Below, in pieces: positions 19,506 to 27,636 of a stretch of DNA of 64,000 nt (the stretch's first letter is position 1; each line of letters starts with the position of its first letter). Origin of the DNA: Pseudoalteromonas sp. GCY (GTDB lineage Bacteria > Pseudomonadota > Gammaproteobacteria > Enterobacterales > Alteromonadaceae); NCBI RefSeq assembly GCF_016695175.1, contig NZ_CP068023.1:2991501-3055500 (forward strand). Direction: 5' to 3'. The position numbers and the translations under genes were made by a program. Below the pieces are notes generated by a model, which was not told the DNA's origin, searched no databases, and saw nothing but the letters and a program-made list of their open reading frames with translations.

Positions 19506-19979
19506 ATGTTTAAATGTGAACCATATTTGTGGAAAGAAAATAAGCCGACTTATAATCCAAGTTACCTAAAGGAGCTTGAGTTAGAACTTCAGATTAAATT
19601 TCCGATAGAGTTTTTGAACTTCATGGAATTATACTTTGGAGATAAGCCTGTTTATTCATCTTTTGAAGTAGGAAAAGGACTTTGTTCAATCGCACACTTT
19701 CTTCACTGCCAAAATTTAGTAAATGATGATTTCGAAATTTATAGTATTTCAGATCAAAGAGAAGAAATAGATGAGTTTCTATCGGATAAAATAGTACCTT
19801 TTGCTATAACTTTTGATTCAAACCTAATCGCTTTTGACTTTCGTCATAAAATAACTGAGCCTGAAGTTATATTTATTATCTCTTCGCAACTTGAAGATGG
19901 AGATAAAGCAATAAGGCATATTAGCTCAAATTTCCATGAGTTCTTAGCTATCCTAGAAAAAAATGAAGACGAACTTTGA
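19506..19979 (+). CDS. SUKH-type (SMI1/KNR4) immunity protein
   Basis: The 157-residue acidic protein has the SUKH pattern: an N-terminal helix ELELELQIKFPIEFLNFMELY, a central strand region with IVPFAITFDSNLIAFDF, and a C-terminal helix ISSNFHEFLAILEK. SUKH proteins neutralise nuclease toxins in polymorphic toxin loci. The ATG at 19506 follows GGGGAGGAGG at the very end of the nuclease gene, so the pair is translationally coupled, with 2 bases between stop and start. It is expected to bind the WHH nuclease domain. A terminator hairpin follows. Confidence 0.82.
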   Translation: MFKCEPYLWKENKPTYNPSYLKELELELQIKFPIEFLNFMELYFGDKPVYSSFEVGKGLCSIAHFLHCQNLVNDDFEIYSISDQREEIDEFLSDKIVPFAITFDSNLIAFDFRHKITEPEVIFIISSQLEDGDKAIRHISSNFHEFLAILEKNEDEL

Positions 19980-19991
19980 CCTAGCAAAGTA

Positions 19992-20014
19992 AAAGCCGCG
20001 GGATACGGCTTTCT
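19992..20014 (+). terminator. Terminator after the immunity gene
   Basis: Stem AAAGCCG/CGGCTTT (19992-19998 with 20006-20012) with a 7-base loop, followed by CTT. Located 13 bases after the stop codon. Confidence 0.6.
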
Positions 20015-20040
20015 TAACAGACTTTGGAGAGAAGCGTGTT

Positions 20041-20139
20041 ATGGTTGATATCGTTGCTCTATTTAACCAATTACCCCATAACCAAAGTCCTTTAAATACA
20101 CTGGTGTCGCTAAGCAAGGAGCAACTCTCCTTGCCTTAA
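20041..20139 (+). CDS. Short open frame, possible gene remnant (32 residues)
   Basis: An ATG preceded by GGAGAG opens a 32-residue frame (begins MVDIVALFNQLPHNQ) that ends inside an 8-base-pair hairpin (20114-20134). It reads like a natural protein N-terminus, so it could be the start of a lost gene whose remainder was removed. It could also be chance. Confidence 0.25.
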   Translation: MVDIVALFNQLPHNQSPLNTLVSLSKEQLSLP

Positions 20140-20178
20140 AATTCACTTTTATTTTCGTACTGCTCTAAAAATTTAAGC

Positions 20179-20736
20179 ATGGATATTGCGCTGATAGTTT
20201 TTGAAATACTTTCAAACAGCTTTACTGCTAAAACCTTAGAAGATCTAACAAGCAACGTATTCCCCGACCGATTTTTAGAAGATACCCCGTTTGAGCAAGA
20301 TGATATTTATTATGTTATAGCGCGTAATGCATGGGGCAGTTTAAAACTCTACGGGGAGAAAACCGGACATTCTCTAGAAATCAGTCCCTATTTTAATTGG
20401 ATGCGAACAAAAAAAGGGAGCCAGCAAGATAATGAAGCTGGTAAGGCTAACCAAACTGCAAAAGATTTTATAGCGCTTCAAGACCCTGAGCGACTTGATA
20501 TTAAAGATAACCAAAGGAAACCACTTTTTCCTGCGACATTAAAAAAACATGACCCACTCAATGCCGATGAAATGTACGGCTTTGCGCCATTTTTATTTAT
20601 GGGTGGCGAGAAAAAAGTCAAGAATATTAAAAAGTGCGATATTTTTGCCCATTTGAATTTAATTGCCGACATGGGTGATATGGAAATTATTGATATGGCT
20701 TCTATGGTACGTGGCGCTATTAAGCAGCACGAATAA
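20179..20736 (+). CDS. Tdi1/GAD-like (DUF1851-type) immunity protein, 5' end replaced by repeat
   Basis: Residues 45-180 resemble the family of type VI immunity proteins with a GAD-related and a DUF1851 domain: NAWGSLKLYGEKTGHSLEI, then DEMYGFAPFLFMGG and KKCDIFAHLNLIADMGD. Full members usually carry more N-terminal sequence. Here the first 15 codons (20189-20224) are nearly identical to a segment of the 15.6-17.6 kb repeats (for example 16337-16372), so the natural start seems to have been replaced by repeat DNA. No good ribosome-binding site precedes the ATG. It may be an orphan or dead immunity gene against a toxin no longer present. Confidence 0.6.
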   Translation: MDIALIVFEILSNSFTAKTLEDLTSNVFPDRFLEDTPFEQDDIYYVIARNAWGSLKLYGEKTGHSLEISPYFNWMRTKKGSQQDNEAGKANQTAKDFIALQDPERLDIKDNQRKPLFPATLKKHDPLNADEMYGFAPFLFMGGEKKVKNIKKCDIFAHLNLIADMGDMEIIDMASMVRGAIKQHE

Positions 20737-20913
20737 CGCTGTATGCAAATGTGATTAGTAACGGCGCACATCACTTAATGAATCATCAAGATGACCGTAT
20801 CCCCGGTTACGCATGATGATTCATTAGACACGCTTTTTAATATTAACTTACCAGTTAGCCAGGGCGGGATTCCACTTTGCTCATAGATTAACCAAAGAAA
20901 ACGCTTACACCCA

Positions 20914-21873
20914 CTATGACGAACCTCTCACTCGATTAAGCGATTGGTTATAGTGCTTTTTGTATTGCTTCGCTAAAGCCTGACTGTCTTGATAGCCAAC
21001 CTGATTGGCTATCTGCTCCACACTCAAATTTGTGCTATGCAATAGCTGTTTGGTGCGAACGAGTCGCGCGAGCCGCACATACTCAAAAGGCGTCATACTC
21101 GTGTGCTGTTTAAAGCGTCGAATTAGCGTGCGCTCTGACATACAAGCTTGTTTCGCAAGGCTCTGTAAGCTATGCGAAACATCGAGATTATCGCTGATAT
21201 GATGCTGTGCCTTGAGCAATTGCGCATCTCTATGTTGTAAAAAGCCACTGAGCTGCACAAACTCATTTTGACTCGCTTGCTCGTTTGGTATCGCCAGCCA
21301 CGCGGCGATTGTTTTTGCCACTTCGGAACCCAGCACGTCGGTAATAAACCGCAGCATCAAGTGCAAGTAACTGTGAGCCGCGCCCGCGGTATACACCATA
21401 CCGCTTTGCTCTGTTACCTTTTGGCTGTTGGGCTTTAAAACGGGATAATATCGTGTAAAAAAAGGCGTAAGCCACCAGCTACACGTAAATTGTTTTTTAT
21501 CCAACAATCCTGCTGTGGCTAAAAGTGCGGTACCGCAACATCCGGCAAGTTGATAAGTCGCGGGATGAAATTCAATACCATGCTTGTTTAATTGTGCTTT
21601 GACTTGTTGGCATTGTTGCCACAACACAAGCTCTGACGAAAAGTGACTGCCGAGCCAGATAACGACATCAGCATCAGCCAATGCGCTAAATTCAGCATGA
21701 CAAACAAATTCTAAACCCTGACTACTCATCACCGACTTTTGACCTGAAAGCGCAACCGTCTGCCAGCAAAACACCGTCTTACCAGCGACTTTGTTTGCCA
21801 CGTTCAAAATATCAATCACACCAGTTAATGCACTCGCAAACACATGTTCAGGACATAGCAAAATCACCTTCAT
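20914..21873 (-). CDS. GlxA-type AraC-family regulator with DJ-1/PfpI domain
   Basis: The 319-residue protein joins an N-terminal DJ-1/PfpI-like (class I amidotransferase-like) domain, with the GCCGTALLATAGLL nucleophile-elbow region near residue 112, to a C-terminal pair of AraC helix-turn-helix motifs (SLQSLAKQACMSERTLIRRF and VEQIANQVGYQDSQALAKQY). It is divergent from the MAPEG gene across 94 bases, which suggests control of that gene. The ligand is unknown. Confidence 0.88.
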   Translation of the reverse strand: MKVILLCPEHVFASALTGVIDILNVANKVAGKTVFCWQTVALSGQKSVMSSQGLEFVCHAEFSALADADVVIWLGSHFSSELVLWQQCQQVKAQLNKHGIEFHPATYQLAGCCGTALLATAGLLDKKQFTCSWWLTPFFTRYYPVLKPNSQKVTEQSGMVYTAGAAHSYLHLMLRFITDVLGSEVAKTIAAWLAIPNEQASQNEFVQLSGFLQHRDAQLLKAQHHISDNLDVSHSLQSLAKQACMSERTLIRRFKQHTSMTPFEYVRLARLVRTKQLLHSTNLSVEQIANQVGYQDSQALAKQYKKHYNQSLNRVRGSS

Positions 21874-21967
21874 GGCAATATCAAACCAAAATTAGTCATT
21901 ATTGACACGATAAGTTAGCAATCAATCTAGTTAAAGTAAAACCTCTTTCAAACTCAGGAGCTTTATT

Positions 21968-22375
21968 ATGTGGATCCATATTCCGATTTTATTTTTGCTT
22001 AGCCTCACACTGCTATTATTCCTTTTGACCGCAACGAGTAGAATTCGCGCAGTCAAAAATGGTGATATTGCACTTCAAGATATTCGCTATGTTGAAAAAC
22101 ACGCCTTCCCCGAGCGCATAAGATTATTAGGTAATAGCTATGACAGCCAGTTTCAGCAGCCGGTGTTATTTATTGCACTACTGATACTTTTGCATATTGA
22201 GCAAATGACGGGACAATTTTGGTTTTTGCTCAGCACCGTGTTTGTCGCAGCAAGATATTGGCACAGCTACGAGCACGTACTTGGCAGTAACTTACGGTTA
22301 CGAACCCTAGCATTTGGATTAAGTAGCTTTTGCTTGTTTTTTGCCTGGTTTAGCTTCTTGTTCGATAGGATGTAA
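21968..22375 (+). CDS. MAPEG family membrane protein
   Basis: This 135-residue protein has four membrane helices and the MAPEG pattern: RIRAVKNGDIALQDI followed by GNSYDSQFQQPVLFIALL and AARYWHSYEHVL. MAPEG proteins are membrane glutathione-dependent enzymes or their relatives; bacterial members are mostly uncharacterised. CAGGAG lies just before the ATG. Its divergent partner is the GlxA-type regulator. Confidence 0.82.
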   Translation: MWIHIPILFLLSLTLLLFLLTATSRIRAVKNGDIALQDIRYVEKHAFPERIRLLGNSYDSQFQQPVLFIALLILLHIEQMTGQFWFLLSTVFVAARYWHSYEHVLGSNLRLRTLAFGLSSFCLFFAWFSFLFDRM

Positions 22376-22462
22376 AAAGTCTCTGGTTAAAGGGATTTTA
22401 CACTGGCTAAGTTACGTACAAGTTTGTTACATTAACTACAACAATAACCTTAGGTTTTCGTT

Positions 22463-24037
22463 GTGCTGCAGTCTAGGTTGAATGGCGTCAAAATACACAG
22501 CAACTTTAGTGGGAAGCTTACGCTCCTACTCGCTTTTATTTACGGCGCCGTATTTTTGTTTTGCCCCTCAATTTTTGCGCTTGATGACAATTGCTCGCTC
22601 ACGACCGCTCACGGCAACTCAATTTTGCTTACTATCAATACCACGTCTTATAGCAAAATTGAACGCGGCAACAATACCGTCTCGATAGCCTGCGATTTAA
22701 ATGAAGACAGCGTTTTTTCGTTTGTAGACGTTGGCCTTAACCACCATCAGTGGCGAGTCAATGTACCTTCGCCCGTTAGGTTCTCACAGCCCGCATTTAT
22801 CATTCCAAAAGGTAGGTACACCGCAACCTTAAGCTTAGATTCTATGCAAATTCATACGCCAAGATTTAGGCTGATGAGCGTGCCGAAATTTATTTGGGAA
22901 AGTCAAAAAACCAGCCTAGTCATGGGCGCATTTTATGGCCTTTGCTTTACCTTAATTTGCTATGTATTGATCATGGGTAGTCGCCTCAATGATCCTATAT
23001 TTAGGCTTTACGGCGCTTATATCTTCTGCCTTTGTGGATTTGTATTGTTCCAAGAAGGGCAATTAAATCTTTTTGTTTCATCTCAGTATAAGCCATTACT
23101 CAAACACGCATATTTACTTAGTATTGGTCTCACTGTGGTTTCGGCAACCTGGTTTATGTTGAGTATCCTACTTGTTGACAAACAGTGGCCAAAACTCGTG
23201 TTGTTACTTAAAAGTGCCGCGGGTATCGTGATGCTCCTGAGCATACTTAAAATTCCCACTCAACAAGCACAATTGTCCTACTTATTAAGCCAAATTATGG
23301 CCTATATAACCCTCGTTATTGTCGCCACTATCTTTGTGCTATCAGCTCTTCAAACCAAGCGTAAAATTGGCGAAGCAAGTTTGGTTTTTGCGGCACTGAG
23401 CCTAGTATTAGTCGGTATGGTATTTCGCGTGCTGTTAGTGGGATATAGCCCATTTATGCAGCGCTATGCACTTATTTTTGCGTTTGCCATTGAGTCTTTA
23501 CTGCTTGCCGTTGCGGTATCTAAACGCATAGGACGGCTCAGACAGCAAAAGCAACAAGCTGAAAATGAAGCAAATTATGATCAATTGTGCGGCATTTTTA
23601 ACCGTCGAGGCTGGTACAAACAAGCCAATGTGCTAGTCGAGCAATTTAATAAGCGTGGTGGTGTTTTGGCATTATTTTACATTGACTTAGATAAGTTTAA
23701 GTTGATTAATGACCAATTTGGTCACGATGCTGGAGATAAGGCGCTTGCCCATGTTGCGACGTTTTTGTCATCAAGTATCAGAAAACAAGATATTATAGGA
23801 CGCCTAGGTGGCGATGAGTTTGCAGCGCTCTGCTTATTTGACGACACACAATCTGCAGAAGAAAAAGCACACCAGCTGCAACAACAACTCAATACCTTGC
23901 AATTTAGTCATGGAAAACAAGAGGTAGCAATTCAAGGTAGTGTCGGGCGAGCATTTTCCCAACACCCGATAACAGATATCAGCGACTTAATCGCACAAGC
24001 TGACAAGCAAATGTATCAGCAAAAAACCTTATCTTAA
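22463..24037 (+). CDS. Diguanylate cyclase with 7TM-DISM-type sensor
   Basis: The protein (524 residues from GTG) has a signal peptide, a short periplasmic domain (about residues 35-135), seven membrane segments (about 145-350) of the 7TMR-DISM kind, a coiled linker and a GGDEF domain with the active-site motif GGDEF at about residue 448 (GRLGGDEFAAL). It should make cyclic di-GMP in response to an extracellular signal. An RxxD inhibitory site is not evident. The start is uncertain because no strong ribosome-binding site is seen. Convergent with arfA, three bases apart. Confidence 0.88.
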   Translation: MLQSRLNGVKIHSNFSGKLTLLLAFIYGAVFLFCPSIFALDDNCSLTTAHGNSILLTINTTSYSKIERGNNTVSIACDLNEDSVFSFVDVGLNHHQWRVNVPSPVRFSQPAFIIPKGRYTATLSLDSMQIHTPRFRLMSVPKFIWESQKTSLVMGAFYGLCFTLICYVLIMGSRLNDPIFRLYGAYIFCLCGFVLFQEGQLNLFVSSQYKPLLKHAYLLSIGLTVVSATWFMLSILLVDKQWPKLVLLLKSAAGIVMLLSILKIPTQQAQLSYLLSQIMAYITLVIVATIFVLSALQTKRKIGEASLVFAALSLVLVGMVFRVLLVGYSPFMQRYALIFAFAIESLLLAVAVSKRIGRLRQQKQQAENEANYDQLCGIFNRRGWYKQANVLVEQFNKRGGVLALFYIDLDKFKLINDQFGHDAGDKALAHVATFLSSSIRKQDIIGRLGGDEFAALCLFDDTQSAEEKAHQLQQQLNTLQFSHGKQEVAIQGSVGRAFSQHPITDISDLIAQADKQMYQQKTLS

Positions 24038-24061
24038 AGCTTAGGCTGCCTTAAGGTAAGG
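24021..24061 (-). terminator. arfA terminator hairpin containing the stop codon in its loop
   Basis: Read on the minus strand, a 13-base-pair stem with one mismatch (24061-24049 with 24039-24027) closes a 9-base loop and is followed by six T (24026-24021). The arfA TAA (24043-24041) lies in the loop, and the 5' arm encodes the last residues. This is a good rho-independent terminator and also a possible RNase III target. Confidence 0.75.
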
Positions 24062-24223
24062 CTCTTGGCCTTTGTGCTTTACACTACGTTGATAACTACC
24101 TTTGCCTTTTTTGCTCTTTTCAACTTTCGCCTTAAACAACGGGCTGGTTACCAACGCTTTTAGTGCGTTGTCTTTAATTTCACCACGCTGATGAGCATGC
24201 TGAAGTTTGCTTTTTTTAGTCAT
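24041..24223 (-). CDS. arfA: Alternative ribosome-rescue factor A
   Basis: The 60-residue basic protein has the ArfA core GEIKDNALKALVTSPLFKAKVEKSKKGKGSYQR followed by KHKG. ArfA recruits release factor 2 to ribosomes stalled at the 3' end of mRNAs without a stop codon, as a backup to tmRNA. In E. coli the gene encodes a longer, unstable form with a hydrophobic tail, and active protein comes from truncated mRNA. Here the protein already ends about 12 residues after the core, without that tail. The stop codon sits in the loop of the terminator hairpin. Confidence 0.88.
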   Translation of the reverse strand: MTKKSKLQHAHQRGEIKDNALKALVTSPLFKAKVEKSKKGKGSYQRSVKHKGQEPYLKAA

Positions 24224-24435
24224 GACTTACTCCAAATAAGAATCATATAAATTGATAGCGTTGATGCATAATTTCCGACCATCAACAAGCGCGAATATTA
24301 ACCTAAATGTTTTAAAGCGCAATGGCTTTTAGCAATAAATTTTCGTCTTCTTTGACTGCTATTTTAAAGTTAAGTTCATACCCACGCTCTATACTTAAAT
24401 GCAGCCCTTTCAAGTCAAGCTAAACATTCGCGACA

Positions 24436-25443
24436 ATGACCGATATCAAGATTGCAACCGGGATCAGCATACATTATCAGGACGAGGGAGCGCCTCACGC
24501 CCCCGTTATTATTTTGATAATGGGTCTTGGGGCACAAATGACAATTTGGCCAGATGAATTGTACTTTGGGCTAGTCAATAAAGGTTTTCGGGTGATCCGT
24601 TTTGATAATCGCGACACGGGATTATCGAGCCACTTGGATCATCTAGGTTCACCGAGTGTGATAAAAACCATGCTGAGTAAAAAGCTTCCCATCCGCGCTT
24701 CTGTTCCCTATACCTTAGAAGATATGGCCGAAGATGTTGTCGCTTTGATGGCAGGACTTAAGATTAAACGCGCCCACCTTGTTGGTGCTTCTATGGGCGG
24801 GATGATTGCACAAATCGTTGCTGCTAAGCATAAAAAGAAAGTGGTAAGTTTGACCTCAATTATGTCAACCTCAGCGTATCCCAAGTTTACCGCAGCAAAT
24901 GTAAAAGTCATGCTGCAACTAGCAAAAGCACGGCCAAAGTCAGACTGCCACCAATCTGCCATTCAATACAATATAAAACTCAACCAGCTAATCGGCAGTC
25001 CTGCCTACCCTCAAGACGAAGGGACGCTACATCAACAAGCCAAACACAGTATTGAACGCGCGCACAACCCGCAAGGATTTAAGCGTCAGCTTGCGGCGAT
25101 TGTCGCAAGCCAATGTCGCAAGCACACGCTGGCAAAGATCAAAACGCCTACGCTTGTGATCCATGGTACCGACGACCCAATTTTCCCCGCAGCCGCAGGT
25201 CAGCAAACCGCCGCTAATATTCGTAAGTCCAAACTAAAGCTGGTCAATGGGATGGGTCATGACTTTCCTCCAATGCTCATGCAAAAGATTGCCAAATGGG
25301 TGGCAAAGCACGTAACTAAAGCAGAGCGAAAACGATTGCAAAAGAAACAGCGCAAACTAAACGCCACCCAAGATACTGCGAATAGAAATGTCCCGAAAAA
25401 TCAATCAAACACACCCCAACAAAAAACAGATCGCAATAAATAA
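24436..25443 (+). CDS. Alpha/beta hydrolase
   Basis: A 335-residue alpha/beta-hydrolase with a complete catalytic triad: nucleophile elbow GASMGG (Ser about residue 120), the acid in HGTDDPIF, and the His in GMGHDFP. The oxyanion segment IMGLGAQMTIWP is also present. The last 45 residues form a Lys/Gln/Asn-rich tail that looks disordered and is unusual for the family. There is no signal peptide, so it is cytoplasmic. Similar proteins are esterases or haloperoxidase-like hydrolases; the substrate is unknown. Confidence 0.85.
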   Translation: MTDIKIATGISIHYQDEGAPHAPVIILIMGLGAQMTIWPDELYFGLVNKGFRVIRFDNRDTGLSSHLDHLGSPSVIKTMLSKKLPIRASVPYTLEDMAEDVVALMAGLKIKRAHLVGASMGGMIAQIVAAKHKKKVVSLTSIMSTSAYPKFTAANVKVMLQLAKARPKSDCHQSAIQYNIKLNQLIGSPAYPQDEGTLHQQAKHSIERAHNPQGFKRQLAAIVASQCRKHTLAKIKTPTLVIHGTDDPIFPAAAGQQTAANIRKSKLKLVNGMGHDFPPMLMQKIAKWVAKHVTKAERKRLQKKQRKLNATQDTANRNVPKNQSNTPQQKTDRNK

Positions 25444-25691
25444 CATCCCTAACATTATGCCCTGTAAAGCCTGACAGTGCTGACCTTCGCATAATAATTT
25501 AAGCTGAGTTCAGAACACTAATTCTGACCTTGTCGTTAAATTAAAGTAAATTTCTATTTGACAAACGTACATAAAAACAACAAAAATTAAACCGTTCCAA
25601 ATTCATTTTGGACTCCAGAATAAATATAACCATGGATACAACATCAACAGATATCAGCCACAAAAAGTGGAACGATACAAAAGAGGTCAAC

Positions 25692-27236
25692 ATGAACATC
25701 ATTAAAGTTAAAACGCGATTCCAACGCTCTCTCATAACAACCGCTTTGGTGAGCTTGGGATTAAGCTCGGCGCACGCAAACAGCGATCTGACTACTGCCA
25801 ATGCCGCTGCTATCAGCGTTTCAGGAGAAAACCAACCCTATGAGGGCAAAGTCAACGCATTTGATAATAATCACTACAGCAAATGGCTTACTTTTTCAGC
25901 TTCAGGTTGGATTAGCTATGCGTTTAGCGAAGCGGTTAATTTAACAGCTTACACCCTCACTTCCGCGAACGATGCGCCACAAAGAGATCCCAAAAATTGG
26001 ATGCTTCAAGGCTCTCAAGACGGTCAAGTGTGGTTCACTATAGACTCGCAAAATAATCAAAGTTTTGCTTCGAGACATCAAACTAAACAGTTCGATGTCA
26101 GTACCAATCAAGCGTACCGCTTTGTGCGCTTAAATGTTACCGCAACGCAAGGTGCCAATTTATTACAGCTTGCAGAAATCGAATTTATCGGTGCTCCGGC
26201 AAACGGTGATACAACCTTGCCATTTAACCGAAGTGGTAGCGTTACCCCTGGTCAATGGGCGCATTTTGGGCCATTTACAAGCTCAGCTCCTATCACAGCA
26301 ACCTTGACTGGCAGCGGTGATGCGGATCTATACCTAAAAGCAAATAGCCAACCGACCACCGCAAGTTATGACTGCCAAAGTATCAATGATGCCAGCTCGA
26401 ACGAGCGCTGTGATATAAGCTCAAATGCGCCGGTTTATGTTTCTGTATACGGTTTCCAAAGCGCCAATTATGAATTAGCCGTCAGTAGCGATAGCACACC
26501 ACCAAACGACTCGTGGCAACGTCCGGAAGTAAACTTTGTCGATGTAAACCCTGAAACACAAGGCTCGGCATTATTTAAACGGATCATACCAAGCCCAGCT
26601 GCACATATGGCCGAGCGCTGCGTAGATGTAGCAAAAGTGCTATACCGCGACGCCAGTGAATCCCAGCGTTTTAGAAAATTGCAGTTTGAGTTGAGAGCCA
26701 AAGATCATTGGGGTAAGGATTTCGTTGCCTATAAGATGGGGCAAGACGGTTCGGGTGAGATGACTATCGTCGTTAGCACCGCGCACTTAGAGCGTATTTA
26801 TCGCGATAATAATAACAACGATGCCGTGATCCGTGATGAAATCGACGGCATTTTATTCCACGAAGTCACCCATGGTTACAATAACTCGCCGCTGACTCAT
26901 GACAGCTATGGTGATGGCAAGGCAAACTGGGCATACACCGAAGGTCTAGCTGATGCCGTGCGGATCGGTGCTGGTTTTCATAAGTCACGCTCACCAGATA
27001 TCATCAACGCTAAACGCTGGCTTAGTGGCTACACCACAACTGGGTTTTTCTTACATTACGTCAAACAACAGCACGACTCTGAGTTTATCTACAAGTTTAA
27101 TAAAGCAGCGAAAGATATGGGCAATTATACTTGGTCATTTGATGCTGCATTTCAACACATCTTGGGCCGGGGTGTTGAAGATCTATGGAATGAATATGTC
27201 GCCTTTATCCAAAATGACGGACAGCTAGAGTATTAA
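25692..27236 (+). CDS. Secreted metallopeptidase-like protein: discoidin, PPC and BSP domains
   Basis: A signal peptide (cleavage after SSAHA) precedes three domains: an F5/8 type C-like carbohydrate-binding domain (about residues 35-165), a PPC-type beta-sandwich (about 175-270) and a C-terminal basic-secretory-protein domain. That last domain carries the zinc-binding motif HEVTHGYNN (about residue 395) and the EGLADAVR helix that supplies further conserved acidic residues. BSP-like proteins are putative zinc peptidases. ATG 25692 is preferred because AAGAGG lies upstream and the signal peptide starts there. It is probably exported to act on polymers or other cells. Confidence 0.82.
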   Translation: MNIIKVKTRFQRSLITTALVSLGLSSAHANSDLTTANAAAISVSGENQPYEGKVNAFDNNHYSKWLTFSASGWISYAFSEAVNLTAYTLTSANDAPQRDPKNWMLQGSQDGQVWFTIDSQNNQSFASRHQTKQFDVSTNQAYRFVRLNVTATQGANLLQLAEIEFIGAPANGDTTLPFNRSGSVTPGQWAHFGPFTSSAPITATLTGSGDADLYLKANSQPTTASYDCQSINDASSNERCDISSNAPVYVSVYGFQSANYELAVSSDSTPPNDSWQRPEVNFVDVNPETQGSALFKRIIPSPAAHMAERCVDVAKVLYRDASESQRFRKLQFELRAKDHWGKDFVAYKMGQDGSGEMTIVVSTAHLERIYRDNNNNDAVIRDEIDGILFHEVTHGYNNSPLTHDSYGDGKANWAYTEGLADAVRIGAGFHKSRSPDIINAKRWLSGYTTTGFFLHYVKQQHDSEFIYKFNKAAKDMGNYTWSFDAAFQHILGRGVEDLWNEYVAFIQNDGQLEY

Positions 27237-27255
27237 TTTTTAAATAGTAACTCTG

Positions 27256-27303
27256 CCACGTAAAAGAGCCAAAGAGATTCCTCTATGAGACTCCTTTACG
27301 TGG
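27256..27303. terminator. Bidirectional hairpin between convergent genes
   Basis: CCACGTAAA pairs with TTTACGTGG, with further inner pairing (GAG/CTC). It lies between the peptidase gene and the convergent small membrane protein gene. T runs are weak on both sides. Confidence 0.5.
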
Positions 27304-27309
27304 TATTCG

Positions 27310-27627
27310 TTAATTTTGTTGCGCCTGCTCATGGGACATCGTTTTCAATTTAATCGCGAGTCCACAGGAGAAGTAAATTTTTACAACTCCAACAATGATC
27401 AAATGAAAATTTGGGTGTGAAAGCAAATCTAAGTCATAAATATAGGCTGCTTTTATTGGCGCGTCGCCATTTTCTATCATGGCGACTAGCCAATGATAGA
27501 TTGCAATACCCTCTTTGATCACCCCGAGCACTATCAAGGCTACGCCCGTTAAAAACAACAAGCGACAATACCATAACGCAGTTTCTAAACCCGGACAGCG
27601 TAAATTACGAAATGGAATAAATTTCAT
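27310..27627 (-). CDS. Small membrane protein of unknown function
   Basis: The 105-residue protein has hydrophobic segments at about 20-40 and 75-93, with a charged loop between. No family is recognised. It begins 9 bases after the metallo-beta-lactamase stop codon on the same strand, so the two are probably one transcript; whether they work together is unknown. Confidence 0.55.
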   Translation of the reverse strand: MKFIPFRNLRCPGLETALWYCRLLFLTGVALIVLGVIKEGIAIYHWLVAMIENGDAPIKAAYIYDLDLLSHPNFHLIIVGVVKIYFSCGLAIKLKTMSHEQAQQN

Positions 27628-27636
27628 GTCAGTCCT

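Noticed and set aside
17566..20736. Complete type VI secretion locus
   Set aside because: Only a VgrG tip, a toxin and immunity genes are seen; no tss genes are in the window.
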